Below, in pieces: positions 1 through 9,255 of a DNA stretch of 64,000 nt. The stretch lies in NCBI RefSeq assembly GCF_003148885.1, contig NZ_QGHD01000001.1, positions 124,001 to 188,000 on the forward strand. The letters run 5' to 3'. This DNA comes from Hallerella porci. GTDB lineage: Bacteria; Fibrobacterota; Fibrobacteria; Fibrobacterales; Fibrobacteraceae. Within the stretch, counting starts at the first letter, position 1; every line of letters begins with the position of its first letter. A program made the position numbers and the translations under genes. The notes under the pieces were generated by a model. The model saw only the letters and a list, made by a program, of their open reading frames with translations. It was not told the DNA's origin and did not search any database.

Positions 1-524
1 CGTTGATTTGCGGAAAGCGTTTGCACGATTTTAACTGCGGCATTAAATTGTATCGCAGTTCTGTCGTTCGCTTCATCAATCTCTACGGCGATTTTCATCG
101 CTTTATTCCGGTGATGGCGAAGTGGCAGGGCGCGCGGATTACCGAAATGCCGGTTGCGCATCGCGCCCGCATTCACGGTTCTTCTAAATACGGCGTTTCG
201 CGTCTCGTCTCGGGATTTCTCGATCTCTTAACGCTTTTATTCTTAAATCGTTTTGCGACAAAACCGCTGCATTTCTTCGGACTTTTCGGACTCATTTTCC
301 TCTTGTTCGGCGGTGGCGTTTTCGGTTACTTCGGACTCGAATGGATTCAAACGGGAGCGTTGCATTTGCGTCCGCTCATCGTTGTCGGAGGCTTCTCGCT
401 TTTGATGGGCGTGCAACTTTTCTCGCTCGGATTTTTAGCGGAACTTTTTAATCGCAATAAAAAGCAACGTTATCCGATTGCAGAAACGGTCCGCGGCAAT
501 ATCGATGAGGAGGGATCGGTATGA
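1..524 (+). CDS. Polyprenyl-phosphate glycosyltransferase, GtrB/ArnC-like (5' truncated by window edge)
   Basis: Only the C-terminal part is in the window, because the frame is open through base 1. Visible are the end of a family-2 glycosyltransferase catalytic domain (the DFNCGIKLYR segment and the HRARIHGSSKYG segment typical of GtrB/DPM-type enzymes) and then two hydrophobic helices (about residues 90-112 and 122-147 of the visible part). Such enzymes load a sugar from a nucleotide donor onto undecaprenyl phosphate at the inner membrane. The stop overlaps the next glycosyltransferase by 4 bases, so the two are translationally coupled. The exact sugar cannot be read from the sequence. Confidence 0.85.
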   Translation, partial: LICGKRLHDFNCGIKLYRSSVVRFINLYGDFHRFIPVMAKWQGARITEMPVAHRARIHGSSKYGVSRLVSGFLDLLTLLFLNRFATKPLHFFGLFGLIFLLFGGGVFGYFGLEWIQTGALHLRPLIVVGGFSLLMGVQLFSLGFLAELFNRNKKQRYPIAETVRGNIDEEGSV

Positions 525-1234
525 GTTATCCCAAAAGTTTGGTGATTATTCCCACGTATAATGAAAAAGACAATATCTCGCTCATTATTCCAGCGGTGCT
601 TTCACAAGATCCGTGCTTAGAAGTTCTCGTCGTTGATGACGGATCCCCCGATGGAACGGGCGACATCGTCGAATCGATGATGAAAGAAAATGCCAAAGTG
701 CATTTGCTGCGTCGCCCCGGAAAAATGGGACTCGGTTCGGCTTACGTCACCGGATTTAAGTGGGCGCTAGAAAAAGACTTTGAACGCGTCTTCGAAATGG
801 ACGCCGACTTTAGTCACAATCCCGAAGATTTGCCGCGCTTTTTAGCCGCAGCCGAAGATGCCGATCTCGTTCTCGGCAGCCGTTACAACGAAAAGAAACT
901 CGGCGTTGTCAACTGGGATTGGAAACGTCTTTTGCTCAGTTACTTTGCGAACCTTTATACGCGAATCGTCACAGGGCTTCCCGTCAAAGATGCGACCGGC
1001 GGCTTCAAATGTTTCCGGCGTTCTGCGCTCGAAGCGCTTGATCTTTCGGGGATGAAAAGCGACGGTTATTGCTTTCAAATCGAAACGACTTTTAAAATTT
1101 GGAAAAAAGGTTTGCGGGTCAAAGAAATTCCGATTGTCTTTACGGATAGAATCCGCGGCGTGTCCAAGATGAGCGGGGGAATTATTTCCGAAGCGTTTTT
1201 CTTGGTTTTAAAACTGCGCTTTAAGCGTTCGTAA
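521..1234 (+). CDS. Dolichol/polyprenol-phosphate mannosyltransferase-like GT2
   Basis: A 237-aa soluble family-2 glycosyltransferase resembling DPM1 and bacterial polyprenol monophosphomannose synthases. The N-terminus has the GT-A nucleotide-sugar fold start (VIIPTYNEKDNI), VDDGSPDGTGD near residue 40, and a DADFSH metal-binding segment near residue 92. ATGGFKCFRR and the Arg-rich FTDRIRGVSKMS segment are also typical. There are no membrane helices, unlike its upstream neighbour. It lies in a glycosyltransferase operon, overlapping the gene before it by 4 bases and 9 bases before the next, so it probably supplies a lipid-linked sugar donor for surface glycan or protein glycosylation. Confidence 0.88.
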   Translation: MSYPKSLVIIPTYNEKDNISLIIPAVLSQDPCLEVLVVDDGSPDGTGDIVESMMKENAKVHLLRRPGKMGLGSAYVTGFKWALEKDFERVFEMDADFSHNPEDLPRFLAAAEDADLVLGSRYNEKKLGVVNWDWKRLLLSYFANLYTRIVTGLPVKDATGGFKCFRRSALEALDLSGMKSDGYCFQIETTFKIWKKGLRVKEIPIVFTDRIRGVSKMSGGIISEAFFLVLKLRFKRS

Positions 1235-1243
1235 AGGAGCCGA

Positions 1244-2782
1244 ATGACTGCGCCGTATTCTTGTTCTGTCATTATCGTCGCTTACAATTCCCGCGACTAT
1301 ATTCCGGCTTGTTTGGCTTCGGTTTCCGATGCACTCAAAAACATCGATTCCGAAATTATCGTTGTCGATAATGGTTCGCCGATTCCAATTCTTCCAGAAC
1401 AGAAAAATGCATTTCCGCATGTGAAATGGATTGACAGCGCAGAAAATTTAGGCTTCGGCAAAGGCTGCAATCTCGCGGCAAAAAGCGCAACCAAAGAAGT
1501 TCTCTTCTTTGTAAATCCCGACACTGTCGTTTCGCGCGGAACTTTTGAACGCACTCTTTCTTACATGGCGTCTAAGCCCGATGCCGGGGCAGTCGGCTGT
1601 AAAATTTTAAATGGCGATGGAACATTGCAGTGGGCGTGCCGCCGTTCTTTCCCGTCGCCGTTTGCTGCGATTTGCAAAACGATTGGACTTTCTGCTTTAT
1701 TTCCAAAAAGCAAAATTTTTGCGTCGTATAATATGACGTATTTGGATCCGGATGAAGAAACTGCGGTCGATGCGGTGAGCGGATCTTTTCTCGGCGTCAA
1801 GCGCGAAACCTTTGACAAGTTACACGGATTTGACGAAGACTTTTTCATGTACGGTGAAGACTTGGATATTTGCCTGCGGATAAAAAAGTTGGGCTTTAAC
1901 AATTATTATTATCCGGGCACGAGCATTCTCCATTTCAAAGGTCAAAGCAGTAAAACGCGGCGATTCCGCACTTTCGTCGAATTTTACATGGCGATGCTCA
2001 TCTTTGCAAAGAAGCATCACAATTACCATTTGCCGACATTTATCATCGCGATTGGAATTTTCTTTGCAGCGATCGTCGGCGTTTTTTCGAGACTCGTTCC
2101 GCAGTGGTGGAAAATGCTCGTCGATATTCTCGTCGCCGTTTTGTGCGGAGCGGTCTATTCTTGCTTTGCACCGATTTCTCTTCATCAAGTTGCAGCGCTT
2201 GCGCTCTTTACTTGGATGCCGATGGCGATAGCGGGCGATTACGTTTCCCCAAGACTCGAAGGCTTTCGATTATTCAAATTCTTATTGCCCGCAGCAGCGG
2301 TATCGCTCGTCGCAGAAATTTTTGCTTTGCGCGCCGATTGGACTTTAATTTATCCCGCGATTGCGATTGCTTTTGGCTGTGTATTTTGGCGAAGGCTTCT
2401 TTTTTGGCTCGGTTATTTTTACCAAATTTTTTCGGGCAAAGCAAAGCGTTCCATTTTACTCGGCGGGACGACGGATTCGATTGCGTGCTGGTTTGACCGC
2501 TATCATTTAAAACCGGGATTAAATATTTTAGGCTGCGTCACGAATCATCCCGAGTGTGTGACCGAAGAAAATCGCGAACATCTTCTCGGCGGAATGGAAC
2601 AGTTGGCGGCGATTTGCAAAAGGACTGGTTCTCGGGAATTGCTCGTGCTTTCGGATGCGAATGGATTCCGCGAACAATTCGATGCGGCGCAGATAAAATC
2701 TCTCGGACTTTGTCCGAAACTGCTCATCGGAGCAGATAATAATACAAATTACGCTGTAGTGGACTTGAATTATTTTTATTGA
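1244..2782 (+). CDS. GT2 glycosyltransferase with membrane segment and C-terminal nucleotide-binding-like domain
   Basis: 512 aa. Residues 5-250 are a rhamnosyltransferase-like GT2 domain (VIIVAYNSRDY, VVDNGSP, ENLGFGKGCN, VNPDT, then the acceptor-side GFDEDFFMYGEDLDICLR). Residues about 265-400 hold several hydrophobic helices. The last 110 residues start with KRSILLGGTTDSIACW and look like a Rossmann/CoA-binding-type domain such as the one at the N-terminus of polyprenyl-phosphate sugar transferases. The first domain is a confident family call; the C-terminal assignment is inference from pattern. The gene sits in the same operon as the two preceding glycosyltransferases. Substrates are unknown. 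Confidence 0.82.
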   Translation: MTAPYSCSVIIVAYNSRDYIPACLASVSDALKNIDSEIIVVDNGSPIPILPEQKNAFPHVKWIDSAENLGFGKGCNLAAKSATKEVLFFVNPDTVVSRGTFERTLSYMASKPDAGAVGCKILNGDGTLQWACRRSFPSPFAAICKTIGLSALFPKSKIFASYNMTYLDPDEETAVDAVSGSFLGVKRETFDKLHGFDEDFFMYGEDLDICLRIKKLGFNNYYYPGTSILHFKGQSSKTRRFRTFVEFYMAMLIFAKKHHNYHLPTFIIAIGIFFAAIVGVFSRLVPQWWKMLVDILVAVLCGAVYSCFAPISLHQVAALALFTWMPMAIAGDYVSPRLEGFRLFKFLLPAAAVSLVAEIFALRADWTLIYPAIAIAFGCVFWRRLLFWLGYFYQIFSGKAKRSILLGGTTDSIACWFDRYHLKPGLNILGCVTNHPECVTEENREHLLGGMEQLAAICKRTGSRELLVLSDANGFREQFDAAQIKSLGLCPKLLIGADNNTNYAVVDLNYFY

Positions 2783-2834
2783 CTCCACCGCGTAAGAAAA
2801 AAGGCTATTTTTATTCGGTAAAAAAAGGTGAATT

Positions 2835-3083
2835 ATGGATTCTGAAATGCTTTCGATTTTATGCACTCCCGATACCCGCAAGCCTCTTCGCGAAGCTTCG
2901 GAATCGGAGATTTCTCGTGTGAACGCAGAAATTTCTCAAGGAAAGCTGAAAACAGTTGGCGGAACCCTCCTTTCTGAACCGCTTGAAGATGCGCTTGTTT
3001 CCGAAGATGGAACAAAACTTTATCCGGTGAAAAACGGAATTCCTGTTCTTTTGACCGACGAAGCAATCGCCTTGTCGTTTTAG
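2835..3083 (+). CDS. Trm112-family small protein
   Basis: 82 aa. The layout MLSILCTPDTRKPL near the N-terminus and YPVKNGIPVLLTDEA at the C-terminus is that of the Trm112/YcaR (UPF0434) family. In eukaryotes and archaea members activate methyltransferases; bacterial single-domain forms are poorly defined. Only one Cys remains of the zinc-binding set seen in some relatives. A good ribosome-binding site (aaaaaaggtg) precedes the ATG. The gene is 52 bases after the glycosyltransferase and 9 bases before the repeat protein, so it is likely co-transcribed. Confidence 0.75.
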   Translation: MDSEMLSILCTPDTRKPLREASESEISRVNAEISQGKLKTVGGTLLSEPLEDALVSEDGTKLYPVKNGIPVLLTDEAIALSF

Positions 3084-3092
3084 GGGTAAGAT

Positions 3093-5768
3093 ATGGCAGC
3101 AACGGTAGAATCACTCCGCAAGGCAATCGGCAAAAAGAAACAATCGATGGCTTTCGCTTGGCTCGCAGACCTTTTGTGCGACCGCGGCGAATTGGACGAA
3201 GCAAAAGAATGCGTTACATCGGGACTTGAAGCTTTCCCCGATAGCGTGGAAGGTCATTTGGTTCTTTCTAAAATTCTCGTCGCAAAAGAAGAATGGGATA
3301 GCGCCATTCAAGCTTGCGAATTTGTCCTGCTCCGCAATTCGTGTTGTCTGTCGGCTTTACGCCGAATGGGCGACGCTTATGCTGCAAAGGGCGACGCTCA
3401 GAATAGCAAACATTATTACTTGCTCCTCCGTAATTTGGATCCACTCGACCCGTTCTGGACGAGCGAAAATGCTCCGAACTTATTCGAAGAAACGCCGACG
3501 TCGGAATCTGCCGAACCGCTTTCTGCTGCAGAAGCGACCGCTGCCGATGTTTCTCTCGATGAATTGCTGAAAGATCAACCGCTCGATTTGCCGGATGAAC
3601 CGCTTATCGAAAAGAGCCCCGAAACGATTGCTCCGCAAGCGGCTGCGCCGGTAGAATCAGCTCCTGCTCCCGCAGAAACGACTCCTGCAGAAAAAACTGC
3701 ACCGCAAGCTTCGGAATCTTCGACGGATGAAGATGATCCGTTCGCCTCTTTCGCCACTCTCGCTTCGGCAGAGGATGAAAACGATGGCGAAGTTTCGTTC
3801 AACGATTTGGAAAGCAGCTTGAACAGTGCCATCGCGGGCTTTGCGCCGACGAATACGGACAAAGATGTTTTCCCTGCCGAAGAAATCGAAGGCAATGATA
3901 TTTCGACTGCGCTCTCTGGCATTTTTGGTTCGACAGAAGTAAGCGAACCCGAGCCTGTAGCGAAAGAAGAACCGGCAGAAACTTTGAACATTCCGCCTGC
4001 CGAAGATAAACCGCAAACCCTTTCGGATGCGTTTGACGATATCTTTGGCGAAGATGAATTGCCCGAAGAATTTGTTCCGTCGAAGGCTGCAGAAAAACCA
4101 GCGGAAACTTCGCTCGATCTCCCTACAGAAGATTTGAAGCTTGACGAAACTTCTGCGCCTGCAGAAAATGTCGCGCCAATTTCGGAAGAAAAATCCGAAG
4201 CAAAATCGAAAGCGGAAAATTCCGCAGACGATGTTTTGAATTTGGATGAACCGGCGAGTGCTCAAGAATTGGACAAGTCGGTGACGAATTCGTTTGATAG
4301 TTTATTTGGCAGCGATTTGGACGATCTCCCTACAGAAGATTTGAAGCTTGACGAGGCGTCCGCGCCCGCAGAAAATGCCGCGCCAATTTCGGAAGAAAAA
4401 TCCGAAGCAAAATCGAAAGCGGAAAATTCCGCAGACGATGTTTTGAATTTGGATGAACCGGCGAGTGCTCAAGAATTGGACAAGTCGGTGACGAATTCGT
4501 TTGATAGTTTATTTGGCAGCGATTTGGACGATCTCCCTACAGAAGATTTGAAGCTTGACGAGGCGTCCGCGCCCGCAGAAAATGCCGCGCCAATTTCGGA
4601 AGAAAAATCCGAAGCAAAATCGAAAGCGGAAAATTCCGCAGACGATGTTTTGAATTTGGATGAACCGGCGAGTGCTCAAGAATTGGACAAGTCGGTGACG
4701 AATTCATTTGACAGTTTATTCGGCAGCGATTCGGACGATTTCCCGACAGAAGATTTGAAGCTTGACGAGGCGTCCGCGCCCGCAGAAAATGCCGCGCCAA
4801 TTTCGGAAGAAAAACCGGAAGAAAAATCCGAAGCAAAATCGGAAGCGGAAAATTCCGCAGACGATGTTTTGAATTTGGATGAACCGGCGAGTGCTCAAGA
4901 ATTGGACAAGTCGGTGACGAATTCATTTGACAGTTTATTCGGCAGCGATTCGGACGATCTCCCGACGGAAGATTTGAAGCTTGACGAAACTTCTGCGCCC
5001 GCAGAAAATGTCGCGCCAATTTCGGAAGAAAAACCGGAAGAAAAATCGGAAGCGGAAAATTCCGCAGACGATGTTTTGAATTTGGATGAACCGGCGAGTG
5101 CTCAAGAATTGAACAAGTCGGTGACGAATTCGTTTGACAGTTTATTCGGCAGCGATTCGGACGATCTCCCGACGGAAGATTTGAAGCTTGACGAAACTTC
5201 TGCGCCCGCAGAAAATGTCGCGCCAATTTCGGAAGAAAAACCGGAAGAAAAATCGGAAGCGGAAAATTCCGCAGATGATGTTTTGAATTTGGATGAACCG
5301 GCGAGTGCTCAAGAATTGAACAAGTCGGTGACGAATTCGTTTGACAGTTTATTCGGCAGCGACTCGGACGATTTCCCGACAGAATATTTGAAGTTTAACG
5401 AAACTTCTGCGCCCGCGGAAAATGCCGTGCCAATTTCGAAAGAAAAACCGGAAGAAAAATCCGAAGCAAAAGCGGAACCAGAAAATTCCGCAGACGACGT
5501 TTTGAATTTGGATGAACCGGCTAGTGCTCAAGAATTAAACAAGTCGGTGACGAATTCGTTTGACAGTTTATTCGGCAGCGATTCGGACGATCTCCCGGAA
5601 GACCCGACGACGAGCACGCGGACTTTAGCCGAAATTTATTTTGAACAAGGCGTTTACGACGAAGCAGAAAAAATTTATCGGGATTTGATTCGCAAAGAAC
5701 CCGAAGATGAATCTCTGCGGAGTCGTCTTGCCGAAATTGAAAAAATTCGCAACGAAAAAAATCCATAA
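3093..5768 (+). CDS. Acidic repeat protein with TPR ends (possible scaffold linked to pilT)
   Basis: 891 aa in three parts. Residues 1-120 form tetratricopeptide-type helices. Residues about 130-830 are a long, very acidic, Pro/Ala/Glu-rich, probably disordered region. The last 50 residues return to a TPR (LAEIYFEQGVYDEAEKIYRDLI). The middle contains seven near-identical units of 69 or 73 aa, each ending in a TNSFDSLFGSD motif; looser versions (ALSGIFGS, AFDDIFGED) occur before the array. No signal peptide or membrane segment is seen, so it is likely cytoplasmic. It is 18 bases upstream of pilT, so a role in assembling or positioning the pilus motor is a reasonable inference. It has no recognised named family beyond the TPRs. 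Confidence 0.8.
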   Translation: MAATVESLRKAIGKKKQSMAFAWLADLLCDRGELDEAKECVTSGLEAFPDSVEGHLVLSKILVAKEEWDSAIQACEFVLLRNSCCLSALRRMGDAYAAKGDAQNSKHYYLLLRNLDPLDPFWTSENAPNLFEETPTSESAEPLSAAEATAADVSLDELLKDQPLDLPDEPLIEKSPETIAPQAAAPVESAPAPAETTPAEKTAPQASESSTDEDDPFASFATLASAEDENDGEVSFNDLESSLNSAIAGFAPTNTDKDVFPAEEIEGNDISTALSGIFGSTEVSEPEPVAKEEPAETLNIPPAEDKPQTLSDAFDDIFGEDELPEEFVPSKAAEKPAETSLDLPTEDLKLDETSAPAENVAPISEEKSEAKSKAENSADDVLNLDEPASAQELDKSVTNSFDSLFGSDLDDLPTEDLKLDEASAPAENAAPISEEKSEAKSKAENSADDVLNLDEPASAQELDKSVTNSFDSLFGSDLDDLPTEDLKLDEASAPAENAAPISEEKSEAKSKAENSADDVLNLDEPASAQELDKSVTNSFDSLFGSDSDDFPTEDLKLDEASAPAENAAPISEEKPEEKSEAKSEAENSADDVLNLDEPASAQELDKSVTNSFDSLFGSDSDDLPTEDLKLDETSAPAENVAPISEEKPEEKSEAENSADDVLNLDEPASAQELNKSVTNSFDSLFGSDSDDLPTEDLKLDETSAPAENVAPISEEKPEEKSEAENSADDVLNLDEPASAQELNKSVTNSFDSLFGSDSDDFPTEYLKFNETSAPAENAVPISKEKPEEKSEAKAEPENSADDVLNLDEPASAQELNKSVTNSFDSLFGSDSDDLPEDPTTSTRTLAEIYFEQGVYDEAEKIYRDLIRKEPEDESLRSRLAEIEKIRNEKNP
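4119..5591 (+). repeat. Seven tandem 207/219-bp in-frame coding repeats
   Basis: Unit starts at 4119, 4326, 4533, 4740, 4959, 5166 and 5373, with the array ending at 5591. Five units are 207 bp and two are 219 bp, the extra 12 bp adding four residues of a Lys-Pro-Glu-Glu type. All periods are multiples of three, so copy-number change keeps the frame. Units 2 and 3 are almost identical at DNA level, suggesting recent amplification; the last unit is the most diverged. Confidence 0.95.
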
Positions 5769-5786
5769 GCTGAAACGGAGATTTCG

Positions 5787-6887
5787 ATGGCCGCTATCAA
5801 AATTGAACAGCTTCTGCGTTTGATGGCGCAGAAGAAAGCTTCGGACTTGCATATTCGCGTAGGCGTTCCGCCGATTTATCGTATCAACGGAAAGTTGACG
5901 AAGGTCGTCGATGTGGCGATTGACGCGGCGACGATGGACGAATTTTTGATGGATATGATGAACCGCGATCAGATGAACCGGTTCGAAACCAATAAAGAAT
6001 GCGACTTTGCTGTCGGTGCCCGCGAAATGGGACGTTTCCGTGTGAACGTTTTTCGTCAGCGCGGATCTTCGGCAATGGTAATCCGCCATATTAAAGCGTC
6101 CATTCCGAAATTTGAAGAATTGAATTTGCCGCCGGTCATTTTGGAACTCGCCGAACGGAAACGCGGACTTGTTCTCGTTACCGGAACAACGGGCTCGGGA
6201 AAATCGACTTGCTTGGCTTCGATGATCGACCATTTGAACGATACCGTCGCCGATAATATTATCACCGTCGAAGACCCGATTGAATATTTGCACAAAGATC
6301 GCACTTCCATTGTTTCGCAGCGCGAAATCGGCGTGGACACGAATTCTTATGCAAATGCATTACGCTCTGCGCTTCGTCAAGACCCCGATGTTCTCTTGGT
6401 CGGTGAAATTCGTGATTTGGAAACGATGCAAATTGCATTAACCGCAGCCGATACCGGTCACATGGTTTTTGCAACGATTCACACAACGAATGCGACCGAA
6501 ACGATTGCCCGCGTTCTTTCGATGTATCCGCCGCATCAACACGATGAAGTGCGTCTTCTTCTCGGCGAATGTTTGGCGGGCATTGTAAGCCTTCGCCTTC
6601 TCCCGAAATCGGATGGCGCAGGACGCGTTCCCGCTTCGGAAATTATGATTAACACCGCAGCGATTCGCGAATACATTATCGATAAAAATAAAACGGGAAT
6701 GATCGAACAAGCAATCGCCGAAGGTCACATGCAATATCACAGCCAGACTTTTGACCAAGCTTTGTTGGATTTGTATTCCAAAAAATTGATTACTTATGAA
6801 GTCGCATTGGGTGCAGCAACGAATCCGGATGACTTTGATTTGAAAGTCCGCGGCATCTCGGGAACTTCGGAACGCGGCTGGATGTAA
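5787..6887 (+). CDS. pilT: Type IV pilus retraction ATPase PilT
   Basis: 366 aa, normal PilT length. The N-terminal PAS-like domain begins with LLRLMAQKKASDLHIRVG. Walker A GTTGSGKS lies at residues 133-140 (Lys139). The Asp box, Walker B (LLVGEIRDLETM) and His box (ATIHTTNATETI) follow. The C-terminus has AIREYIID in the place of the PilT AIRNLIRE motif, so the retraction-type motif is recognisable but varied. It hydrolyses ATP to depolymerise pili in twitching motility or related secretion. No pilin or assembly genes lie in this window. It is co-oriented with the repeat/TPR gene 18 bases upstream and with nadE 11 bases downstream. Confidence 0.95.
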   Translation: MAAIKIEQLLRLMAQKKASDLHIRVGVPPIYRINGKLTKVVDVAIDAATMDEFLMDMMNRDQMNRFETNKECDFAVGAREMGRFRVNVFRQRGSSAMVIRHIKASIPKFEELNLPPVILELAERKRGLVLVTGTTGSGKSTCLASMIDHLNDTVADNIITVEDPIEYLHKDRTSIVSQREIGVDTNSYANALRSALRQDPDVLLVGEIRDLETMQIALTAADTGHMVFATIHTTNATETIARVLSMYPPHQHDEVRLLLGECLAGIVSLRLLPKSDGAGRVPASEIMINTAAIREYIIDKNKTGMIEQAIAEGHMQYHSQTFDQALLDLYSKKLITYEVALGAATNPDDFDLKVRGISGTSERGWM

Positions 6888-6898
6888 GCAGAGAAATT

Positions 6899-8722
6899 AT
6901 GAAAATCTACATTGCTCAAATGGAAGTGATTCCGGGAAATCCGGAAAAGAATTTTTCCGCCATTCAAAAATTTGTCGAAGAGGGAATTGCTGCAGGCGCA
7001 AAGCTTGTCATTTTCCCGGAAATGGCAGTTCCCGGTTATCTTCTCTCGGATTTGTGGGAAGAAAATTCTTTTGTAGAACGTTGCTTGCGCATCAATGAAT
7101 CCATCTGCGAACTTTCCGAAAAAGTGGATATTCTTTTTGGCAGTGTCGCCAAGGAAAAAGAAAACGGTGAAAATGGCCGCGCTCTTTTGTATAACGCAGC
7201 CTTCTATGCGTCGCATGGAAATTTCAAAACGCTCATCGATTTCGGCGGCGTCAAGAAAAAATTCTTGCCCAAAACACTTTTGCCGAGTTACCGCGAATTT
7301 GAAGAACCGCGTTATTTTTCGGATTTACGAAAATTAGCGCAGACGATGAATGTGCCGGTTTCCGAAATTCTTTCGCCACTCGATTTGGGCGAATTTAAAT
7401 TGGGCATTACCATTTGCGAAGACGGTTGGGATTCGTTATATAAAATTAAACCGTTTGAAATTTTGCAAAAGAAAATGCAGGCGGGCGATTTGCTCGTGAA
7501 CATTTCGTGCTCGCCTTATACGCAAGGCAAAGACCGCGCACGCGACCGCGTTTTTGGAGCGCATGCGAAGAACGCAAAAATTCCGCTGCTCTATGTGAAT
7601 GCCGTCGGCACGCAAAATAACGGCAAAAATATTTACGCATTCGAAGGCGATTCGAGCGTTTACGATGCCAAGGGAAAAAGCATTTTCTCGTTGCCGATTT
7701 TTGAAGAACACGGAAGTTTGGTCAATTTTGAAAATGGAATTGTTTCTGTTTCGGAAACGGAAGCGCCGCGGAAAACGGGAATTGCCGAAGTGCATCAAGC
7801 ACTCGTTTATATGATTCGCAAAAATCTCGCACGCTTTGGCATTCGAAAAATTGTCATCGGCGCATCGGGCGGAATTGATAGCGCAGTGAGCGCAGTGCTC
7901 TATTCCGAAGCGATCGGACATGAAAATGTTTTCCTCGTAAATATGCCGACGCGTTTCAATTCGAATACGACGAAAAATGCGGCGAAAGATTTAGCGGAAA
8001 ATCTCGGTTGCCCGTATATGGTGGCGCCGATTGAAACCGTTGCAAAAACTCTCTGCGAAAGTTTGGCTGCAGATTCGTTTGTGCGTAATAATGTAAAGAT
8101 GGATGTCGTCGGCATTCATTACGAAAATTTGCAAGCGCGTTTGCGGAGTGCTGCGTTCCTTGCAACGATTGCGAGCGTCGTCGGCGCAGGCTTTACTTGC
8201 AACGGAAACAAGAGCGAAGTTTCTGTCGGTTACTGCACTTTATATGGCGATACTTCGGGAGTGATGTGCGCCCTCGGTGATTTGTGGAAAACGCAAGTTT
8301 ACGAACTTGCCCGCGAAATTAACGCAGAGCGTGAAGTAATTCCGCAAGCATCGATTGATATTCCGGCGAGCGCAGAACTTTCGGATGCACAAAATGTCGA
8401 CGAAGGAAAAGGCGACCCGATTATTTATCCGTATCACGATAAATTGTTCGCATTTTGGATGGAACGTTGGCAGCGTAACGGCATCGCTGATTCCGAAGAA
8501 TTGCTCAGCAAAGGTTTTGAATTTTACTGCGCACAACTCGGCGTCGATTTGGAATTTTTCAAAACGAAATTCCGCACAAACGAAGATGTGATGGACGATA
8601 TGCGCCGTTGGTGGCATCGTTACAAAGGAATCGCTTTGGCAAAACGCATTCAAATGCCGCCGATTCTTTCTGTTTCGCGTCGCGCGTTTGGATTTGATTA
8701 TCGCGAATCGCAATTAGGATAA
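6899..8722 (+). CDS. nadE: Glutamine-dependent NAD+ synthetase
   Basis: 607 aa, two domains. The N-terminal nitrilase-type glutaminase carries the Glu41 (FPEMAVPGY), Lys125 (KTLLPSY) and Cys173 (ITICEDGW) triad. The C-terminal ATP-pyrophosphatase synthetase has SGGIDSA at 323-329. It amidates deamido-NAD+ to NAD+ using glutamine-derived ammonia, the last step of NAD synthesis; nadB of the same pathway lies separately at 20.8-22.4 kb. It begins 11 bases after pilT, and its stop overlaps the ATG of the DUF5662 gene. Confidence 0.96.
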   Translation: MKIYIAQMEVIPGNPEKNFSAIQKFVEEGIAAGAKLVIFPEMAVPGYLLSDLWEENSFVERCLRINESICELSEKVDILFGSVAKEKENGENGRALLYNAAFYASHGNFKTLIDFGGVKKKFLPKTLLPSYREFEEPRYFSDLRKLAQTMNVPVSEILSPLDLGEFKLGITICEDGWDSLYKIKPFEILQKKMQAGDLLVNISCSPYTQGKDRARDRVFGAHAKNAKIPLLYVNAVGTQNNGKNIYAFEGDSSVYDAKGKSIFSLPIFEEHGSLVNFENGIVSVSETEAPRKTGIAEVHQALVYMIRKNLARFGIRKIVIGASGGIDSAVSAVLYSEAIGHENVFLVNMPTRFNSNTTKNAAKDLAENLGCPYMVAPIETVAKTLCESLAADSFVRNNVKMDVVGIHYENLQARLRSAAFLATIASVVGAGFTCNGNKSEVSVGYCTLYGDTSGVMCALGDLWKTQVYELAREINAEREVIPQASIDIPASAELSDAQNVDEGKGDPIIYPYHDKLFAFWMERWQRNGIADSEELLSKGFEFYCAQLGVDLEFFKTKFRTNEDVMDDMRRWWHRYKGIALAKRIQMPPILSVSRRAFGFDYRESQLG

Positions 8723-9255
8723 TGCTTCATTTCTTGGGACATTTTTTGACAATCACAAAACACCGCCACGAAGTCATTCGACTTTGCTTTCGCGCGGGAA
8801 TTGGATTTCAAGGATTGTTTCACGATTTGTCAAAGTATTCGCTGACGGAATTTTTACCGGGCGCAAAATTTTACACCGGAAAAGAATCGCCGAATAATGG
8901 CGAGCGTCGCAGTTACGGTTTTAGCCTTGCGTGGATGCATCACAAAGGCAGAAACAAACATCACTTTGAATATTGGTACGATTATGAAATGGCGACGAAA
9001 AAAATCGTTCCCGTTGATATGCCGGACCGTTATATCAAAGAAATGTTCTGCGATCGCATCGCAGCTTCGAAAACATACAACCGCGAAAATTATACACAAG
9101 ATTCTCCGTTGCGCTATTTGTTGAATAGCACCGCCCAAGAAAAAATGACGGATACGACTTACCGCAAACTTTTGTTTTTACTGAAAATGCTCGCAGAAAA
9201 AGGCGAAGAGAAAACCTTCGCCTATTTGAAATCGCACAAAAATTTGGAATTTTAA
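8722..9255 (+). CDS. DUF5662 family protein
   Basis: 177 aa. The arrangement of conserved His and Asp residues (TKHRHEV near residue 15, GLFHDLSKYS near 36, AWMHHKGRNKHH near 73, MPDRYIKEMFCDR near 100) matches DUF5662 proteins and suggests an HD-like metal site, but no reaction is established. The start codon overlaps the nadE stop (TAATG), so it is translationally coupled to nadE. The 3' end overlaps the stop of the opposing small gene by 4 bases. Confidence 0.75.
   Translation: MLHFLGHFLTITKHRHEVIRLCFRAGIGFQGLFHDLSKYSLTEFLPGAKFYTGKESPNNGERRSYGFSLAWMHHKGRNKHHFEYWYDYEMATKKIVPVDMPDRYIKEMFCDRIAASKTYNRENYTQDSPLRYLLNSTAQEKMTDTTYRKLLFLLKMLAEKGEEKTFAYLKSHKNLEF

Noticed and set aside
4537-5226. 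Long reverse-strand open frame opposite the repeats
   Set aside because: It is a shadow of the repeated forward gene: Arg/Pro-rich, repeating with the same period.
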